Shown here: positions 23,926 to 32,551 of the stretch, piece after piece
Layout: each line of letters begins with the position of its first letter
How positions within the stretch are numbered: position 1 is the first letter of the stretch
Origin: Aquamicrobium zhengzhouense
GTDB lineage: Bacteria > Pseudomonadota > Alphaproteobacteria > Rhizobiales > Rhizobiaceae
NCBI RefSeq assembly: GCF_016124105.1
Contig: NZ_JADGMQ010000014.1
Span: forward strand, 1 to 64,000
DNA: 64,000 nt
Reading direction: 5' to 3'
Notes under the pieces: model-generated
What the model was told of the DNA's origin: nothing
The model's database searches: none
Seen by the model: only the letters and a program-made list of their open reading frames with translations
Program-made: the position numbers and the translations under genes

Positions 23926-24516
23926 TCACATCTGTCCCCAACTGCGCAGGCTTGCCCAGGTTCGCCGATCAAGGGCGTAACGTTCGACGGTCACGCGCCC
24001 AGCCGCGATGGATTCCAGCATGCCCTGGCCGGCATACTGGAAGCCGCACTTGTGGATCACGCGGCGTGATGCGGAGTTTGTTACGCGGCAGGCAGCGTTG
24101 AGGCGGTCGATCGCAGTCGCGCGGAAGGCAAGATCGACCAGCGCATGCGCGGCTTCCGTTGCATAGCCGTGTCCCCAGTGAGACTCGCCGATCCAGTAAC
24201 CCAGCTCCAGTCCGTGCTCGCTGCCATACAGGCCGGCGCAGCCGACAAAGGCTCCCTTGTCGGACAGGGTGATGGCGTAGGAGCAGCCAGGGCGGTCGCG
24301 ATTTCGCGATGCTGCAATGAAAGCGCGTGCGTCCGTCTCGTCATAAGGATGCGGCATGCGCCCGAGCATGCTTGCGATGCGATGGTTGTTGGCAAGTTCT
24401 GCCAGCTCGGCCTCATCGTCCGCATGGGGCGGACGCAGCACCAGACGCTCCGTTACCAGGACGGGGCAGTCGATTATGGGACTTTCGCTTTCGAGCTCTT
24501 CCTGTTCGGCGACCAT
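23926..24516 (-). CDS. GNAT family N-acetyltransferase (RimJ/RimL type)
   Basis: A 196-residue acetyltransferase. It begins with TERLVLRPPHADDEAELAELANN, typical of the RimJ/RimL group that acetylates protein N-termini or small amines, and has the acetyl-CoA loop region ELGYWIGESHWGHGYATEAAHALVDLAF plus VTNSASRRVIHKCGFQYAGQG. ATG at 24516 has GGAGGAA just upstream. The frame is open further up, but that stretch is the rpmA terminator, which supports the shorter start. The substrate is unknown. An acetyltransferase between obgE and rpmA is frequent in Hyphomicrobiales. Confidence 0.9.
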   Translation of the reverse strand: MVAEQEELESESPIIDCPVLVTERLVLRPPHADDEAELAELANNHRIASMLGRMPHPYDETDARAFIAASRNRDRPGCSYAITLSDKGAFVGCAGLYGSEHGLELGYWIGESHWGHGYATEAAHALVDLAFRATAIDRLNAACRVTNSASRRVIHKCGFQYAGQGMLESIAAGRVTVERYALDRRTWASLRSWGQM

Positions 24517-24530
24517 GTCATTCCTCCAGA

Positions 24531-24564
24531 CAAAGAAAAAGGGGAGATGGCGACCCATCTCCCC
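24531..24564 (-). terminator. Intrinsic terminator of rplU-rpmA
   Basis: Read on the minus strand: a perfect 10-base stem GGGGAGATGG / CCATCTCCCC with a 4-base loop, followed by a T-rich tract (TTTTTCTTTG). It lies 72 bases after the rpmA stop and immediately before the acetyltransferase start. Confidence 0.9.
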
Positions 24565-24635
24565 TTGTTCCTTTTCCGGACTGTCCGGTCACCGGTTCCC
24601 GAGATGGGGCGCCGGTGTTGTGGTGCGGATCCGGC

Positions 24636-24905
24636 TTATTCCGCGGCTTCCTGCATCGGGGTTACCGATACGTAGGTGCGGCCGTTGGCTTTACGCGCAA
24701 ACGAGACAGCGCCCTCAGCGGTCGCGAACAGGGTATGGTCCTTGCCCATGCCGACGTTGACGCCCGGGTGCCACTTGGTGCCGCGCTGACGAATGAGAAT
24801 GTTGCCCGGAATGACGACTTCGCCACCGAACTTCTTTACGCCGAGGCGCTTCGATTCTGAATCGCGACCGTTACGCGAGGAACCGCCAGCTTTCTTATGT
24901 GCCAT
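24636..24905 (-). CDS. rpmA: 50S ribosomal protein L27
   Basis: An 89-residue protein of the large ribosomal subunit; its N-terminus reaches the peptidyl-transferase centre. [29 protein letters not shown], then [28 protein letters not shown], is the canonical L27 sequence with no N-terminal cleavage extension. It follows rplU after 24 bases; together they form a short operon with their own promoter and terminator. Confidence 0.99.
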   Translation of the reverse strand: MAHKKAGGSSRNGRDSESKRLGVKKFGGEVVIPGNILIRQRGTKWHPGVNVGMGKDHTLFATAEGAVSFARKANGRTYVSVTPMQEAAE

Positions 24906-24929
24906 GGGATTACTCCTTCAGTTCCTGAA

Positions 24930-25349
24930 TTACTCTGCGTCTGCTGCTGCAGCTTCGGTCTTCTTGGAAGCCTTCTTTGCCGGCTTTTCAGCGGCGGCTT
25001 CCGTCTTAGCGGCGGCCTTCTTCGACGGCTTTGCGCCACCGGTGAGGATCTCGGAGATCCGGACGGTGGTCAGCAGCTGACGGTGACCGCGCTTACGACG
25101 CGAATTCTGGCGACGACGCTTCTTGAATGCGATGACCTTGGGGCCACGGCCCTGCTCGACGACCTCAACGGCAATCGAAGCACCTTCAACGAACGGAGCG
25201 CCAACGGTGATGTCTTCGCCTTCGCCGAATGCAAGGACGCCCTCGAGGGTGATGATGTCGCCAACTTCGCCGGCAACCTTCTCGATCTTCAGGACGTCGT
25301 CGGCGGCGACGCGATACTGCTTACCGCCAGTTTTAATGACTGCGAACAT
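24930..25349 (-). CDS. rplU: 50S ribosomal protein L21 with Ala/Lys-rich tail
   Basis: Binds 23S rRNA in the large subunit. The L21 core is residues 1-103 ([31 protein letters not shown], then [25 protein letters not shown]). After it comes a low-complexity tail of about 36 residues rich in Ala, Lys and Glu ([27 protein letters not shown]). Many alphaproteobacterial L21 proteins carry C-terminal extensions. A good promoter lies about 150 bases upstream, leaving a leader of roughly 135 bases. Confidence 0.98.
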   Translation of the reverse strand: MFAVIKTGGKQYRVAADDVLKIEKVAGEVGDIITLEGVLAFGEGEDITVGAPFVEGASIAVEVVEQGRGPKVIAFKKRRRQNSRRKRGHRQLLTTVRISEILTGGAKPSKKAAAKTEAAAEKPAKKASKKTEAAAADAE

Positions 25350-25490
25350 TTCTTGCCTTTCGCTGTTCGTCCGACCTTGATCACCGAAGTGACCGGTCGT
25401 CTTTTTGTCAGTCGGTTTAGATGAACGTCGTCACGCAAGTTAAACGCAACAAACGACCTGCGCGGAAAGCTCCTCGCCGGATTTGCCGTC

Positions 25491-25519
25491 CCGATACAAG
25501 AGTTGGCAAATCGAGTCAA
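25491..25519 (-). promoter_or_regulatory. Promoter of rplU-rpmA
   Basis: On the minus strand: TTGACT (-35, 25514-25519) and TATCGG (-10, 25491-25496), separated by 17 bases. This is a near-consensus housekeeping promoter. Transcription would begin near 25484, giving a leader of about 135 bases that could hold ribosomal-protein autoregulation; no known leader motif was recognised. Confidence 0.6.
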
Positions 25520-25619
25520 GCAAAGCTCGGTAGTCCATCATATTTGCTCTTCCCGCGAGCAGGGGTTACGAGCCGGACATGGGCGCACGATCGTGCCCGA
25601 AAGATGACAGGAGAGGCTT

Positions 25620-25922
25620 ATGGCTGATGATGACGAGTATATCTACGACGAAGTGAGCGGCGAATGGCTGCCTGCATCAGAGATCGCTGCTCGTAACGCG
25701 GCAAATTTGGTTGAGGTCAAAGATGCAGCGGGCAATGTGCTGGCTGATGGCGACGCGGTCGTCCTCATCAAGGACCTCAAGGTGAAGGGAGCCGGCCAGA
25801 CGCTGAAGCAAGGCACCCTGATCAAGTCGATCCGTCTTACCGACAATCCTGAAGAGATCGACTGCAAGCACGAAGCAATCAAGGGTCTCGTGCTGCGCAC
25901 GGAATTCGTGCGCAAGCGCTAA
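25620..25922 (+). CDS. PhnA/YjdM-like protein, C-terminal domain only
   Basis: A 100-residue cytoplasmic protein. Residues about 32-100 (VEVKDAAGNVLADGDAVVLIKDLKVKGAGQTLKQGTLIKSIRLTDNPEEIDCKHEAIKGLVLRTEFVRK) match the SH3-like C-terminal domain of PhnA/YjdM. The usual N-terminal zinc ribbon with its CxxC pairs is replaced by an acidic stretch (DDDEYIYDEVSGEWLPASE), and only one Cys remains. Despite the old name, the family is not shown to act in phosphonate use. AGGAGAGG precedes the ATG. It ends one base before the convergent hemN stop. Confidence 0.75.
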   Translation: MADDDEYIYDEVSGEWLPASEIAARNAANLVEVKDAAGNVLADGDAVVLIKDLKVKGAGQTLKQGTLIKSIRLTDNPEEIDCKHEAIKGLVLRTEFVRKR

Positions 25923-25923
25923 G

Positions 25924-27249
25924 TCAGATTGCTGCCGAGTGGCGGGCGGTGCCGGTTGCGAAATAGCGATCGAAACGCGCCGCCGCCACCCGCACAAGCG
26001 GGCGCTGAGCGTCAGGAATGACGTATCGTTCACCGATGCGAACCAGAAGCGGTTCTGTCTCCTGCGCCATCAAGGCAGCTTCGGCGAGAACATTGTTCGC
26101 GTCAGCCCCGAAACGTGACAGGGCTTCCTTAGCCGAGAAGGCGAAGTCGCACATCAGGCGCTCGATCACCCAGCCGCGCAGCACATCATCCCTGGTAAAT
26201 GCGATGCCGCGCGCAGTTGCGAGCGTGCCGGTGTCAACGCGCCGCTGATATTCGCCGGTCGCGGGTATGTTTTGCGCATAGCCCTGGCGGAAGCGACTGA
26301 CGGATGAGGGGCCAAGGCCGATCAGCGTTTCACATTCGTCGTCGGTGTAGCCCTGGAAATTGCGGCGCAGACGGCGCTCGCGATGGGCGATGGCAAGCGA
26401 ATCCTGCGGCAGGGCAAAGTGATCGTGGCCGATGATATCGTATCCTGCATCTGCGATCATTGCGGCAGCCGCGAGCGATTGGGCAAGGCGTTGTTCCGTG
26501 TCCGGAAGCACTGCCTCATCGATCATCGTCTGGTGCTTCTTGAACCATGGCACGTGGGCATAGCCGAAGAGCGCGATGCGGTCCGGACGTAGTGAAAGGA
26601 CCTCATTCATCGTCGCTTTGACGCTGTCGATGGTCTGATGCGGAAGGCCGTAAAGGACATCGAGATTGATGGATGGAACTCCGCGGGCACGCAAGCCATC
26701 CACGACCGCCTTGGTGTCCTCAAAGCTCTGATCGCGATTGATCGCCTTCTGGACGCGCTCATCGAAGTCCTGAATGCCAAGGCTAGCGCGGGTGAGCCCG
26801 ATGGCGCCCAGCGCATCGAGCTTTTCTTCGGTGATGTCGTTGGGGTCGATCTCAACACTGATTACGGCATCATCGGCGAACGCGAAATGCGCCCGCAGGT
26901 GCTGCATCAGCGAGATCAGGTCGGCTGGCGCAAGAAGGGTTGGCGATCCGCCGCCAAAGTGGAGCGCTGCGACCTTGCCTTTGTTACCTATCAACGCAGC
27001 TGCGGTACGGATTTCTGAATGAAGGCTTGTGAGGAACCTTGTCACCGGCTCATAGCGATTGGTCTGCTTGGTGTTGCAGGCGCAGAACCAGCACAGCCGG
27101 TCGCAATAGGGAACATGGATGTAAAGCGAAATACGCTCTCCTGCCGGAATCGCGGTAATCCAGCTGGAGACAGCGGCAGCATCAATGCCGGCATGAAAGT
27201 GAGGCGCGGTCGGGTAGCTGGTGTACCGCGGGGCGGTATCTGGACGCAT
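25924..27249 (-). CDS. hemN: Oxygen-independent coproporphyrinogen III oxidase
   Basis: A radical-SAM enzyme that replaces HemF in haem synthesis when oxygen is scarce. The iron-sulfur motif CDRLCWFC (CxxxCxxC) follows the family signature PRYTSYPTAPHF and YIHVPYC. GGGSPTLL and the C-terminal HemN domain are present. ATG 27249 (441 residues) has GAAAGG upstream. A TTG at 27282 would add 11 residues, but if the FNR box at 27309-27322 acts at the usual -41.5 position, transcription would start downstream of that TTG. It is divergent from fnrN and adjacent to the cbb3 genes, fitting low-oxygen control. Confidence 0.95.
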   Translation of the reverse strand: MRPDTAPRYTSYPTAPHFHAGIDAAAVSSWITAIPAGERISLYIHVPYCDRLCWFCACNTKQTNRYEPVTRFLTSLHSEIRTAAALIGNKGKVAALHFGGGSPTLLAPADLISLMQHLRAHFAFADDAVISVEIDPNDITEEKLDALGAIGLTRASLGIQDFDERVQKAINRDQSFEDTKAVVDGLRARGVPSINLDVLYGLPHQTIDSVKATMNEVLSLRPDRIALFGYAHVPWFKKHQTMIDEAVLPDTEQRLAQSLAAAAMIADAGYDIIGHDHFALPQDSLAIAHRERRLRRNFQGYTDDECETLIGLGPSSVSRFRQGYAQNIPATGEYQRRVDTGTLATARGIAFTRDDVLRGWVIERLMCDFAFSAKEALSRFGADANNVLAEAALMAQETEPLLVRIGERYVIPDAQRPLVRVAAARFDRYFATGTARHSAAI

Positions 27250-27308
27250 ATCAACGAGCCTTTCATGAATGATCGACTGCAACTTTCCGTGGAAAGGGGT
27301 GGTTGGCG

Positions 27309-27322
27309 TTGACCTGGATCAA
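27309..27322. promoter_or_regulatory. FNR/FixK-type box between hemN and fnrN
   Basis: TTGACCTGGATCAA matches the FNR consensus TTGAT-N4-ATCAA at 9 of 10 positions. It lies in the divergent gap and can serve hemN, fnrN (autoregulation) or both. An identical 14-base sequence is found before ccoN. Confidence 0.82.
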
Positions 27323-27413
27323 GCTGTTCGCAGGGCAGACAAACTGACGCGGCGCTGAATTTGGATTCGGATGCTATATGCCGGATCGGGAGGATGCGAC
27401 TTGAAGAGCGACG

Positions 27414-28142
27414 ATGGAATTGCGCAAGGACATCCACACCAACGGAATCCCGGTACTCTGCGTGTCATGCGAGGTGCGGCATCGCGGGGTCTGCGGTGCT
27501 CTTGATCCGGACCAGCTGATCGCACTGGCGAAGGCGTCCCACAAGCACACGATCAAGGAAGGCGAAGAACTGATCGGCGATGCCGAGCAGATCGACGTCT
27601 ACTCCAACGTGCTTGCAGGTGTCGTGAAGCTGACCAAGACGCTGTCCGATGGACGGCAGCAGATCGTCGGTTTGCAGTTTGCCCCCGATTTTCTGGGAAG
27701 GCCGTTCCGCAAGGAAAGCTCGATCAACGCAGAAGCGGCGACGGAGGTTTCGCTGTGCTCGTTCCCCAAGGCGACAATGGATCGCATGATGCAGGAACAG
27801 CCAGGGCTTGAGAACCGTCTGTTGCAGCAGGCGCTCATCGAGCTTGACGATGCGCGCGACTGGATGGTGACACTCGGGCGCAAGACTGCGGCGGAAAAGG
27901 TCGCCAGCTTCCTGCTCCTGATTGCCCGCAACATCGATCCCGAACGTGAAGCCAACGGGCGCTCGATCGCATTCGACCTGCCGTTGACCCGGGCGGACAT
28001 TGCGGATTTCCTCGGACTGACGATCGAGACGGTCAGCCGGCAGCTGACGCGACTGCGGGCAGACAATGTCATCCGCATCGAGAATAATCGTCACGTGACG
28101 GTCGAGAATATTGACCGACTCAGAGGCCGCGCCGGCAACTGA
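27414..28142 (+). CDS. fnrN: Oxygen-sensing Crp/Fnr family regulator, FnrN/FnrL type
   Basis: A 242-residue transcription activator. N-terminal cysteines C16, C19 and C27 (VLCVSCEVRHRGVC) plus C115 (VSLCSFPKA) can hold an oxygen-labile [4Fe-4S] cluster, which separates it from FixK proteins that lack these cysteines. The cyclic-nucleotide-binding-like barrel is followed by a helix-turn-helix (TRADIADFLGLTIETVSRQLTRLRADNVI); the E-xx-SR pattern in the recognition helix is the one that reads TTGAT half-sites. Such boxes occur before hemN/fnrN itself, ccoN, ccoG and livK in this window, so it is the likely master regulator of the local low-oxygen genes. Confidence 0.93.
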   Translation: MELRKDIHTNGIPVLCVSCEVRHRGVCGALDPDQLIALAKASHKHTIKEGEELIGDAEQIDVYSNVLAGVVKLTKTLSDGRQQIVGLQFAPDFLGRPFRKESSINAEAATEVSLCSFPKATMDRMMQEQPGLENRLLQQALIELDDARDWMVTLGRKTAAEKVASFLLLIARNIDPEREANGRSIAFDLPLTRADIADFLGLTIETVSRQLTRLRADNVIRIENNRHVTVENIDRLRGRAGN

Positions 28143-28171
28143 CTTTTGCCTGCCTGCGCTTCAGCCGTTTT

Positions 28172-28702
28172 TCAATTGTGGCTTTGTGCGTGACGTTCGC
28201 TCAGAATCGGGAAGATGTGCTCGCGCTCAAACGCAATGTGCCGGCGCATCGCCTCGAAAAACGCGCGTAGCATGAAGCCGAGGGCTTCCGGGTTCGTAAC
28301 GGGCTGTCCATGGCCGATCGACATCAGGGCGTCCGTCAGATCCTGCGCAGCGCACTCGTCCTCGATGTGTTCGCACCGCAGGCGTTCAATCGTCTTCAAG
28401 CGATAATCGCGGTGGACGACGTCATCTGCGAAGGCGGGAAAGACGCAACTCTCCTCATAGGCATGGCTCTGGCGCAGCAGCGGCACCAGGGTCGACGCGA
28501 CGATGAGGCATTTGCGCCGGTCGATCCGTGACGGCAGCCCATCGGCGATCTCTTCAAGGTCACGGCAAATCGCAAGCTTGGTCTCATGCGATTGGCCGAC
28601 ATGGCTGCAGGGCGTTTCCCGGCCCGGAGCGCACATATGCGATACGGGGCAGCGATGTGGCGCTTCACACATCTCCTGCTGCGACAGATCCGCAACACCC
28701 AT
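28172..28702 (-). CDS. Hemerythrin HHE domain-containing protein
   Basis: A 176-residue cytoplasmic protein with helical hemerythrin-like motifs: HETKLAICRDLEEI, SHAYEESCVFPAF (HxxxE), LRCEHIEDECAAQDL and RRHIAFEREHIFPIL (HxxxE...H). These His/Glu/Asp residues can bind a di-iron centre. It is also Cys-rich near the N-terminus (MCEAPHRCPVSHMCAPG). ATG 28702 has GGAG 8 bases before it; ATG 28714 and GTG 28741 are alternatives. It is divergent from ccoN over a shared FNR box, so a role in oxygen, NO or iron handling at low oxygen is likely but unproven. Confidence 0.83.
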   Translation of the reverse strand: MGVADLSQQEMCEAPHRCPVSHMCAPGRETPCSHVGQSHETKLAICRDLEEIADGLPSRIDRRKCLIVASTLVPLLRQSHAYEESCVFPAFADDVVHRDYRLKTIERLRCEHIEDECAAQDLTDALMSIGHGQPVTNPEALGFMLRAFFEAMRRHIAFEREHIFPILSERHAQSHN

Positions 28703-28773
28703 TTCTCGCTCCATGACATTTCTCAGATTTCTGCCAAGCACACGTAAGCTGACGGAACGATGATTTGCCGGCC

Positions 28774-28787
28774 TTGACCTGGATCAA
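28774..28787. promoter_or_regulatory. FNR/FixK-type box between the hemerythrin gene and ccoN
   Basis: TTGACCTGGATCAA, identical to the box before fnrN. Its centre is 103 bases before the ccoN start; at the usual -41.5 spacing transcription would start near 28822. On the other strand it is about 79 bases before the hemerythrin gene start. Confidence 0.87.
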
Positions 28788-28883
28788 GGCGCAATGTGTC
28801 AGGGCGGTGAAAGGGATGTCTCATGGATGGTCGTGCCCGGATAGGCGCGGCCGTTGCCTTCAACGTCGCCGATGGGACATGAG

Positions 28884-30500
28884 ATGAGATACGGTGCAGA
28901 GATTGTGGGTGTAGGCGTTTTAGCCTTCATCGCACTGATTGGAGCCGCACTCGGCGTGGACGAACCGTTCCGCCAGCATATGTGGGTGCTGTTCTTTACG
29001 GTGGTCGCCTTTGGCGCGCTGCTGATGCGAAACACGACTTTCGGTCCGAAGCAGCCCGTCGACCAGTCGATCTATATGGACGGCCCGATCCGTTATGGTG
29101 CTATTGCCACCGTATTCTGGGCGGTGGTCGGCCTTCTGGTGGGCGTCATTGTCGCGCTGCAGCTCGCGTTCCCTGATCTCAATGTCGAGCCGTGGTTCAA
29201 TTTCGGGCGCACCAGACCGCTGCACACCTCGGCGGTGATTTTTGCGTTCTGCGGTAACGCGCTGATTTCGACATCGTTCTACTGCGTCCAGCGCACGAGC
29301 CGGGCTCGCCTCTTCGGTGGCAACCTCGCCTGGTTCGTCTTCTGGGGCTACCAGCTCTTCATCGTCATGGCGGCAACCGGGTATCTCCTCGGCATTACCC
29401 AGAGCCGCGAATATGCGGAGCCGGAATGGTACGTTGATATCTGGCTGACCATTGTATGGGTTGCCTATCTCGTCGTCTTCCTCGGCACGATCCTGAAGCG
29501 CAAGGAGCCACACATTTATGTGGCGAACTGGTTCTACCTTGCCTTCATCATCACCATTGCGATGCTGCACATCGTCAACAATCTGGCGATGCCGGTTTCC
29601 TTCCTCGGCTCGCGCTCCTACTCGCTCTTCTCCGGCGTTCAGGACGCACTGACCCAGTGGTGGTACGGCCATAACGCCGTTGGCTTCTTCCTGACCGCCG
29701 GCTTCCTTGGCATGATGTACTACTTCGTGCCAAAGCAGGCTGGCCGTCCCGTCTATTCCTACCGCCTGTCGATCATCCACTTCTGGGCCCTGATCTTCCT
29801 CTACATCTGGGCTGGCCCGCACCACCTGCACTACACGGCGCTGCCCGACTGGGCGCAGACGCTCGGCATGGTGTTCTCGATCATGCTGTGGATGCCGTCC
29901 TGGGGAGGCATGATCAACGGCCTGATGACGCTGTCTGGCGCATGGGACAAGATCCGTACCGATCCGATCATCCGCATGATGGTGGCCGCGATTGCCTTCT
30001 ACGGCATGGCGACCTTCGAAGGCCCGATGATGTCGATCAAGGCGGTCAACTCGCTGTCGCACTACACGGACTGGACCATCGGTCACGTTCACTCGGGTGC
30101 CCTTGGCTGGAACGGCCTGATCTCGTTCGCTGCGGTCTACTTCCTGGTGCCCAAGCTTTGGGGGCGCGCAGGTCTTTACTCCCAGCGCATGGTCATCTGG
30201 CACTTCTGGCTGGCCATGACGGGTATCGTCATCTACGCGGCAGTCATGTGGGTGTCCGGCATCATGCAGGGCCTGATGTGGCGCGAGTACGACGAGCAGG
30301 GCTTCCTGGTCTACTCGTTCGCTGAAACCGTGGCTGCGATGTTCCCGTACTATGCTGCTCGCGCCTTCGGTGGAGGTCTCTACCTCCTGGGTGCGCTCAT
30401 CATGGCCTACAACATCACCCGCACGATCCTTGGTCACCAGCGTGAGGAGGCGCCCATTGGCGGCGTCGCCCACAAGCCTGCGCTGCAGCCGGCCGAATAG
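28884..30500 (+). CDS. ccoN: Cytochrome cbb3 oxidase subunit I
   Basis: The catalytic subunit of the high-affinity terminal oxidase; it holds haem b and the haem b3-CuB centre in the inner membrane. Twelve or so membrane segments and His-rich motifs ([67 protein letters not shown]) are present. The ATG at 28884 ([15 protein letters not shown]) gives 538 residues and aligns with FixN; upstream in-frame TTG 28854 and ATG 28872 lack good support. First gene of ccoNOQP, under an FNR box. Confidence 0.98.
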   Translation: MRYGAEIVGVGVLAFIALIGAALGVDEPFRQHMWVLFFTVVAFGALLMRNTTFGPKQPVDQSIYMDGPIRYGAIATVFWAVVGLLVGVIVALQLAFPDLNVEPWFNFGRTRPLHTSAVIFAFCGNALISTSFYCVQRTSRARLFGGNLAWFVFWGYQLFIVMAATGYLLGITQSREYAEPEWYVDIWLTIVWVAYLVVFLGTILKRKEPHIYVANWFYLAFIITIAMLHIVNNLAMPVSFLGSRSYSLFSGVQDALTQWWYGHNAVGFFLTAGFLGMMYYFVPKQAGRPVYSYRLSIIHFWALIFLYIWAGPHHLHYTALPDWAQTLGMVFSIMLWMPSWGGMINGLMTLSGAWDKIRTDPIIRMMVAAIAFYGMATFEGPMMSIKAVNSLSHYTDWTIGHVHSGALGWNGLISFAAVYFLVPKLWGRAGLYSQRMVIWHFWLAMTGIVIYAAVMWVSGIMQGLMWREYDEQGFLVYSFAETVAAMFPYYAARAFGGGLYLLGALIMAYNITRTILGHQREEAPIGGVAHKPALQPAE

Positions 30501-30511
30501 GAGCTAGACCA

Positions 30512-31243
30512 ATGTCAATTGTTGAAAAGCACCGCGTCATTGAAAAGAACGCGACCCTGCTCTTCGCTGGCTCGCTGTTCGTGGTGGCCATCGGCGGCAT
30601 CGTCGAGATCGCACCCCTCTTCTACCTCGAGAACACCATCGAGAAGGTGGAGGGGATGCGGCCCTACTCGCCGTTGGAGCTCGCCGGCCGTGATATTTAC
30701 ATCCGGGAAGGCTGCTACACCTGCCACTCGCAGATGATCCGCCCGTTCCGCGACGAGGTGGAGCGCTACGGTCATTACAGCCTTGCGGCTGAATCGATGT
30801 ACGACCACCCCTTCCAGTGGGGGTCCAAGCGTACGGGGCCGGATCTTGCACGCGTTGGTGGGCGTTACTCGGATGAGTGGCACGTCCAGCATCTGATCGA
30901 GCCGCGCTCCGTTGTGCCGGAATCGGTGATGCCGAGCTATGCCTTCCTCAAGGACAAGAAGCTCGACGTAAGCGATTTCGCGACCCATCTGATCGCGCAG
31001 CAGGCCGTTGGCGTGCCTTACACCGAAGAGATGGTCGCGAATGCACAGGCGGACATCCTTGCGCAGGCCGATCCCGACGCGGATACCACCGACCTCCTGG
31101 CTCGCTACCCCAAGGCAAAGACCGGCGACTTCGACGGCAATCCAAACGCCCTGACCGAAATGGATGCGCTGGTTGCCTATCTGCAGATGCTCGGCACGTT
31201 GGTCGATTTCTCGACCTACGATGAAACCGCCGGCTATCGCTAG
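30512..31243 (+). CDS. ccoO: Cytochrome cbb3 oxidase subunit II (monohaem cytochrome c)
   Basis: A membrane-anchored c-type cytochrome of 243 residues that passes electrons to CcoN. The N-terminal membrane anchor is about residues 13-38 ([24 protein letters not shown]). The haem c site is CYTCH at 68-72 within [15 protein letters not shown]. It lies 11 bases after ccoN. Known alphaproteobacterial cbb3 operons have the same order. Confidence 0.98.
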   Translation: MSIVEKHRVIEKNATLLFAGSLFVVAIGGIVEIAPLFYLENTIEKVEGMRPYSPLELAGRDIYIREGCYTCHSQMIRPFRDEVERYGHYSLAAESMYDHPFQWGSKRTGPDLARVGGRYSDEWHVQHLIEPRSVVPESVMPSYAFLKDKKLDVSDFATHLIAQQAVGVPYTEEMVANAQADILAQADPDADTTDLLARYPKAKTGDFDGNPNALTEMDALVAYLQMLGTLVDFSTYDETAGYR

Positions 31244-31257
31244 GGAGGGGGCGAGAC

Positions 31258-31410
31258 ATGGAAACCTATACCGCAATGCGCGAATTCGCTGACAGCTGGG
31301 CGCTGCTGGCGATGACACTGTTCTTCATCGGGGCGGTCCTGTTCGTCTTCCGCCCCGGCAGCCGCGATCTGGCAAAGGACGCCGCCCACATCCCTCTCAA
31401 GGACGACTGA
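31258..31410 (+). CDS. ccoQ: Cytochrome cbb3 oxidase small subunit CcoQ
   Basis: A 50-residue protein. It begins METYTAMREFADSWALLAMT and has one membrane segment (LLAMTLFFIGAVLFVF), followed by RPGSRDLAKDAAHIPLKDD. CcoQ stabilises the cbb3 complex. AGGGAGGGG lies before the ATG. It sits between ccoO and ccoP exactly where CcoQ is expected; the stop and the ccoP start are one base apart. Confidence 0.93.
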   Translation: METYTAMREFADSWALLAMTLFFIGAVLFVFRPGSRDLAKDAAHIPLKDD

Positions 31411-31411
31411 G

Positions 31412-32266
31412 ATGAGCGAAAGAAAGATCGACGAGATCAGCGGGGTCGAGACCACCGGTCACAACTGGGACGGGATCGAGGAACTCGACAACCCGATGCC
31501 CCGCTGGTGGCTGTGGACGTTCTACGTCACCATTGTCTGGGCCATCTGCTATACGATTGCCTATCCGGCCTGGCCGCTCATCAACTCGGCGACGACCGGC
31601 CTTCTCGGCTGGGCAAGCCGTGGTGACGTGCGTCAGGAGATGCAGGTTGCGGAGGCTGCGAAGGCAGACTACGTCGCCAAGATTGCCGACATGCCGGTTG
31701 AGGACATCATTGCTGATGACAACCTGCGCCAGTTTGCGACCGCTGCGGGCGCAGCGGCGTTCAAGGTGAACTGCGTGCAGTGCCACGGCTCTGGCGCGGC
31801 AGGCTTCCCCGGCTATCCGAACCTGAACGATGATGATTGGCTCTGGGGCGGCACGCCCGAGGAGATCCAGACGACCATCGCGCACGGCGTCCGATACGAG
31901 GAAGACGAAGAAACGCGTTACTCCGAAATGCCGGCATTCGGCGACATGTTCTCGCGTGAGGAAGCCTCCTCGCTGGCGAAGCACGTCATCGCAATGGGGC
32001 AGGGCGGGGATCTGACCGGTCCGGGCGCACAGCTTTACGCCGATAATTGCGCATCGTGCCACGGAGAGACGGGTGCAGGTGACCAGGCGCTGGGTGCACC
32101 AGACCTGACCGACGCCATCTGGCTCTATGGATCAAGCGAGGCGGAGATCATCGCACAGATCCGTGCGCCGAAGCATGGCGTCATGCCGGCATGGCAGGCG
32201 CGTCTTGGCGATGTCACCGTCAAGGAACTGACCGTTTACGTTCATTCGCTCGGCGGCGGCCAGTAA
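31412..32266 (+). CDS. ccoP: Cytochrome cbb3 oxidase subunit III (dihaem cytochrome c)
   Basis: A 284-residue membrane-bound dihaem cytochrome c. The N-terminal domain has VETTGHNWDGIEELDNPMPRWW and one or two hydrophobic stretches (WLWTFYVTIVWAICYTIAYPAW). Haem c sites are CVQCH at 121-125 and CASCH at 213-217. The family signature WLWGGTPEEIQTTIAHG is present. It accepts electrons from the bc1 complex through soluble cytochrome c. Last gene of ccoNOQP; a hairpin follows 10 bases after the stop. Confidence 0.98.
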   Translation: MSERKIDEISGVETTGHNWDGIEELDNPMPRWWLWTFYVTIVWAICYTIAYPAWPLINSATTGLLGWASRGDVRQEMQVAEAAKADYVAKIADMPVEDIIADDNLRQFATAAGAAAFKVNCVQCHGSGAAGFPGYPNLNDDDWLWGGTPEEIQTTIAHGVRYEEDEETRYSEMPAFGDMFSREEASSLAKHVIAMGQGGDLTGPGAQLYADNCASCHGETGAGDQALGAPDLTDAIWLYGSSEAEIIAQIRAPKHGVMPAWQARLGDVTVKELTVYVHSLGGGQ

Positions 32267-32276
32267 TCCATCAAAG

Positions 32277-32301
32277 CAAGGCCCGGTTCTGCCGGGCCTT
32301 G
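32277..32301. terminator. Hairpin after ccoP (weak intrinsic terminator)
   Basis: A perfect 10-base stem CAAGGCCCGG / CCGGGCCTTG with a 5-base loop. Only a poor T-tract (TCATATC) follows, so termination may be partial. It lies between ccoP and the convergent 57-residue gene. Confidence 0.6.
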
Positions 32302-32306
32302 TCATA

Positions 32307-32480
32307 TCAGGGGCGACCATAGTTCAGGAGCAGGCTCCACACGCCATAAAGGGTTGCGCACGCAGCGATCGCCGCCCAGCCGATCTGGTCGTTGGCATAT
32401 TCGAGCGCGGTCCAGAAGGCGCAGGCTGCGACGAGCAGAAGACGGATCCAGAGTGGATCGAGAAATCGTTTGGTTTGCAT
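32307..32480 (-). CDS. Small membrane protein of 57 residues in the cco cluster
   Basis: Function unknown. The product begins MQTKRFLDPLWIRLLLVAAC and ends LYGVWSLLLNYGRP. It has two hydrophobic stretches, about residues 11-27 and 34-52, joined by ALEYANDQIG, so a two-helix hairpin is likely. A strong ribosome binding site (TGGAGG, 4 bases before the ATG) argues that it is translated. It is convergent with ccoP and divergent from ccoG; the FNR box at 32552-32565 is 72 bases upstream, a suitable distance for activation. It may take part in oxidase assembly, by context only. Confidence 0.65.
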   Translation of the reverse strand: MQTKRFLDPLWIRLLLVAACAFWTALEYANDQIGWAAIAACATLYGVWSLLLNYGRP

Positions 32481-32551
32481 AGGGCCTCCAGATGCCGCGC
32501 CACCATGTCGCGGCGTTTAACGCGAGGCAAGCTGCCTTGGGAAGCTTCGCC

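Noticed and set aside
24900-25349. Helix-hairpin-helix tail on L21
   Set aside because: Some alphaproteobacterial L21 proteins have it, but here the tail is a simple Ala/Lys/Glu stretch; the module is on LivG instead.
28920-30473. 517-codon open frame antisense to ccoN
   Set aside because: It is a shadow of the GC-rich ccoN gene. The product is full of Arg, His and Asp without any domain, has no ribosome binding site, and ccoN is certain.
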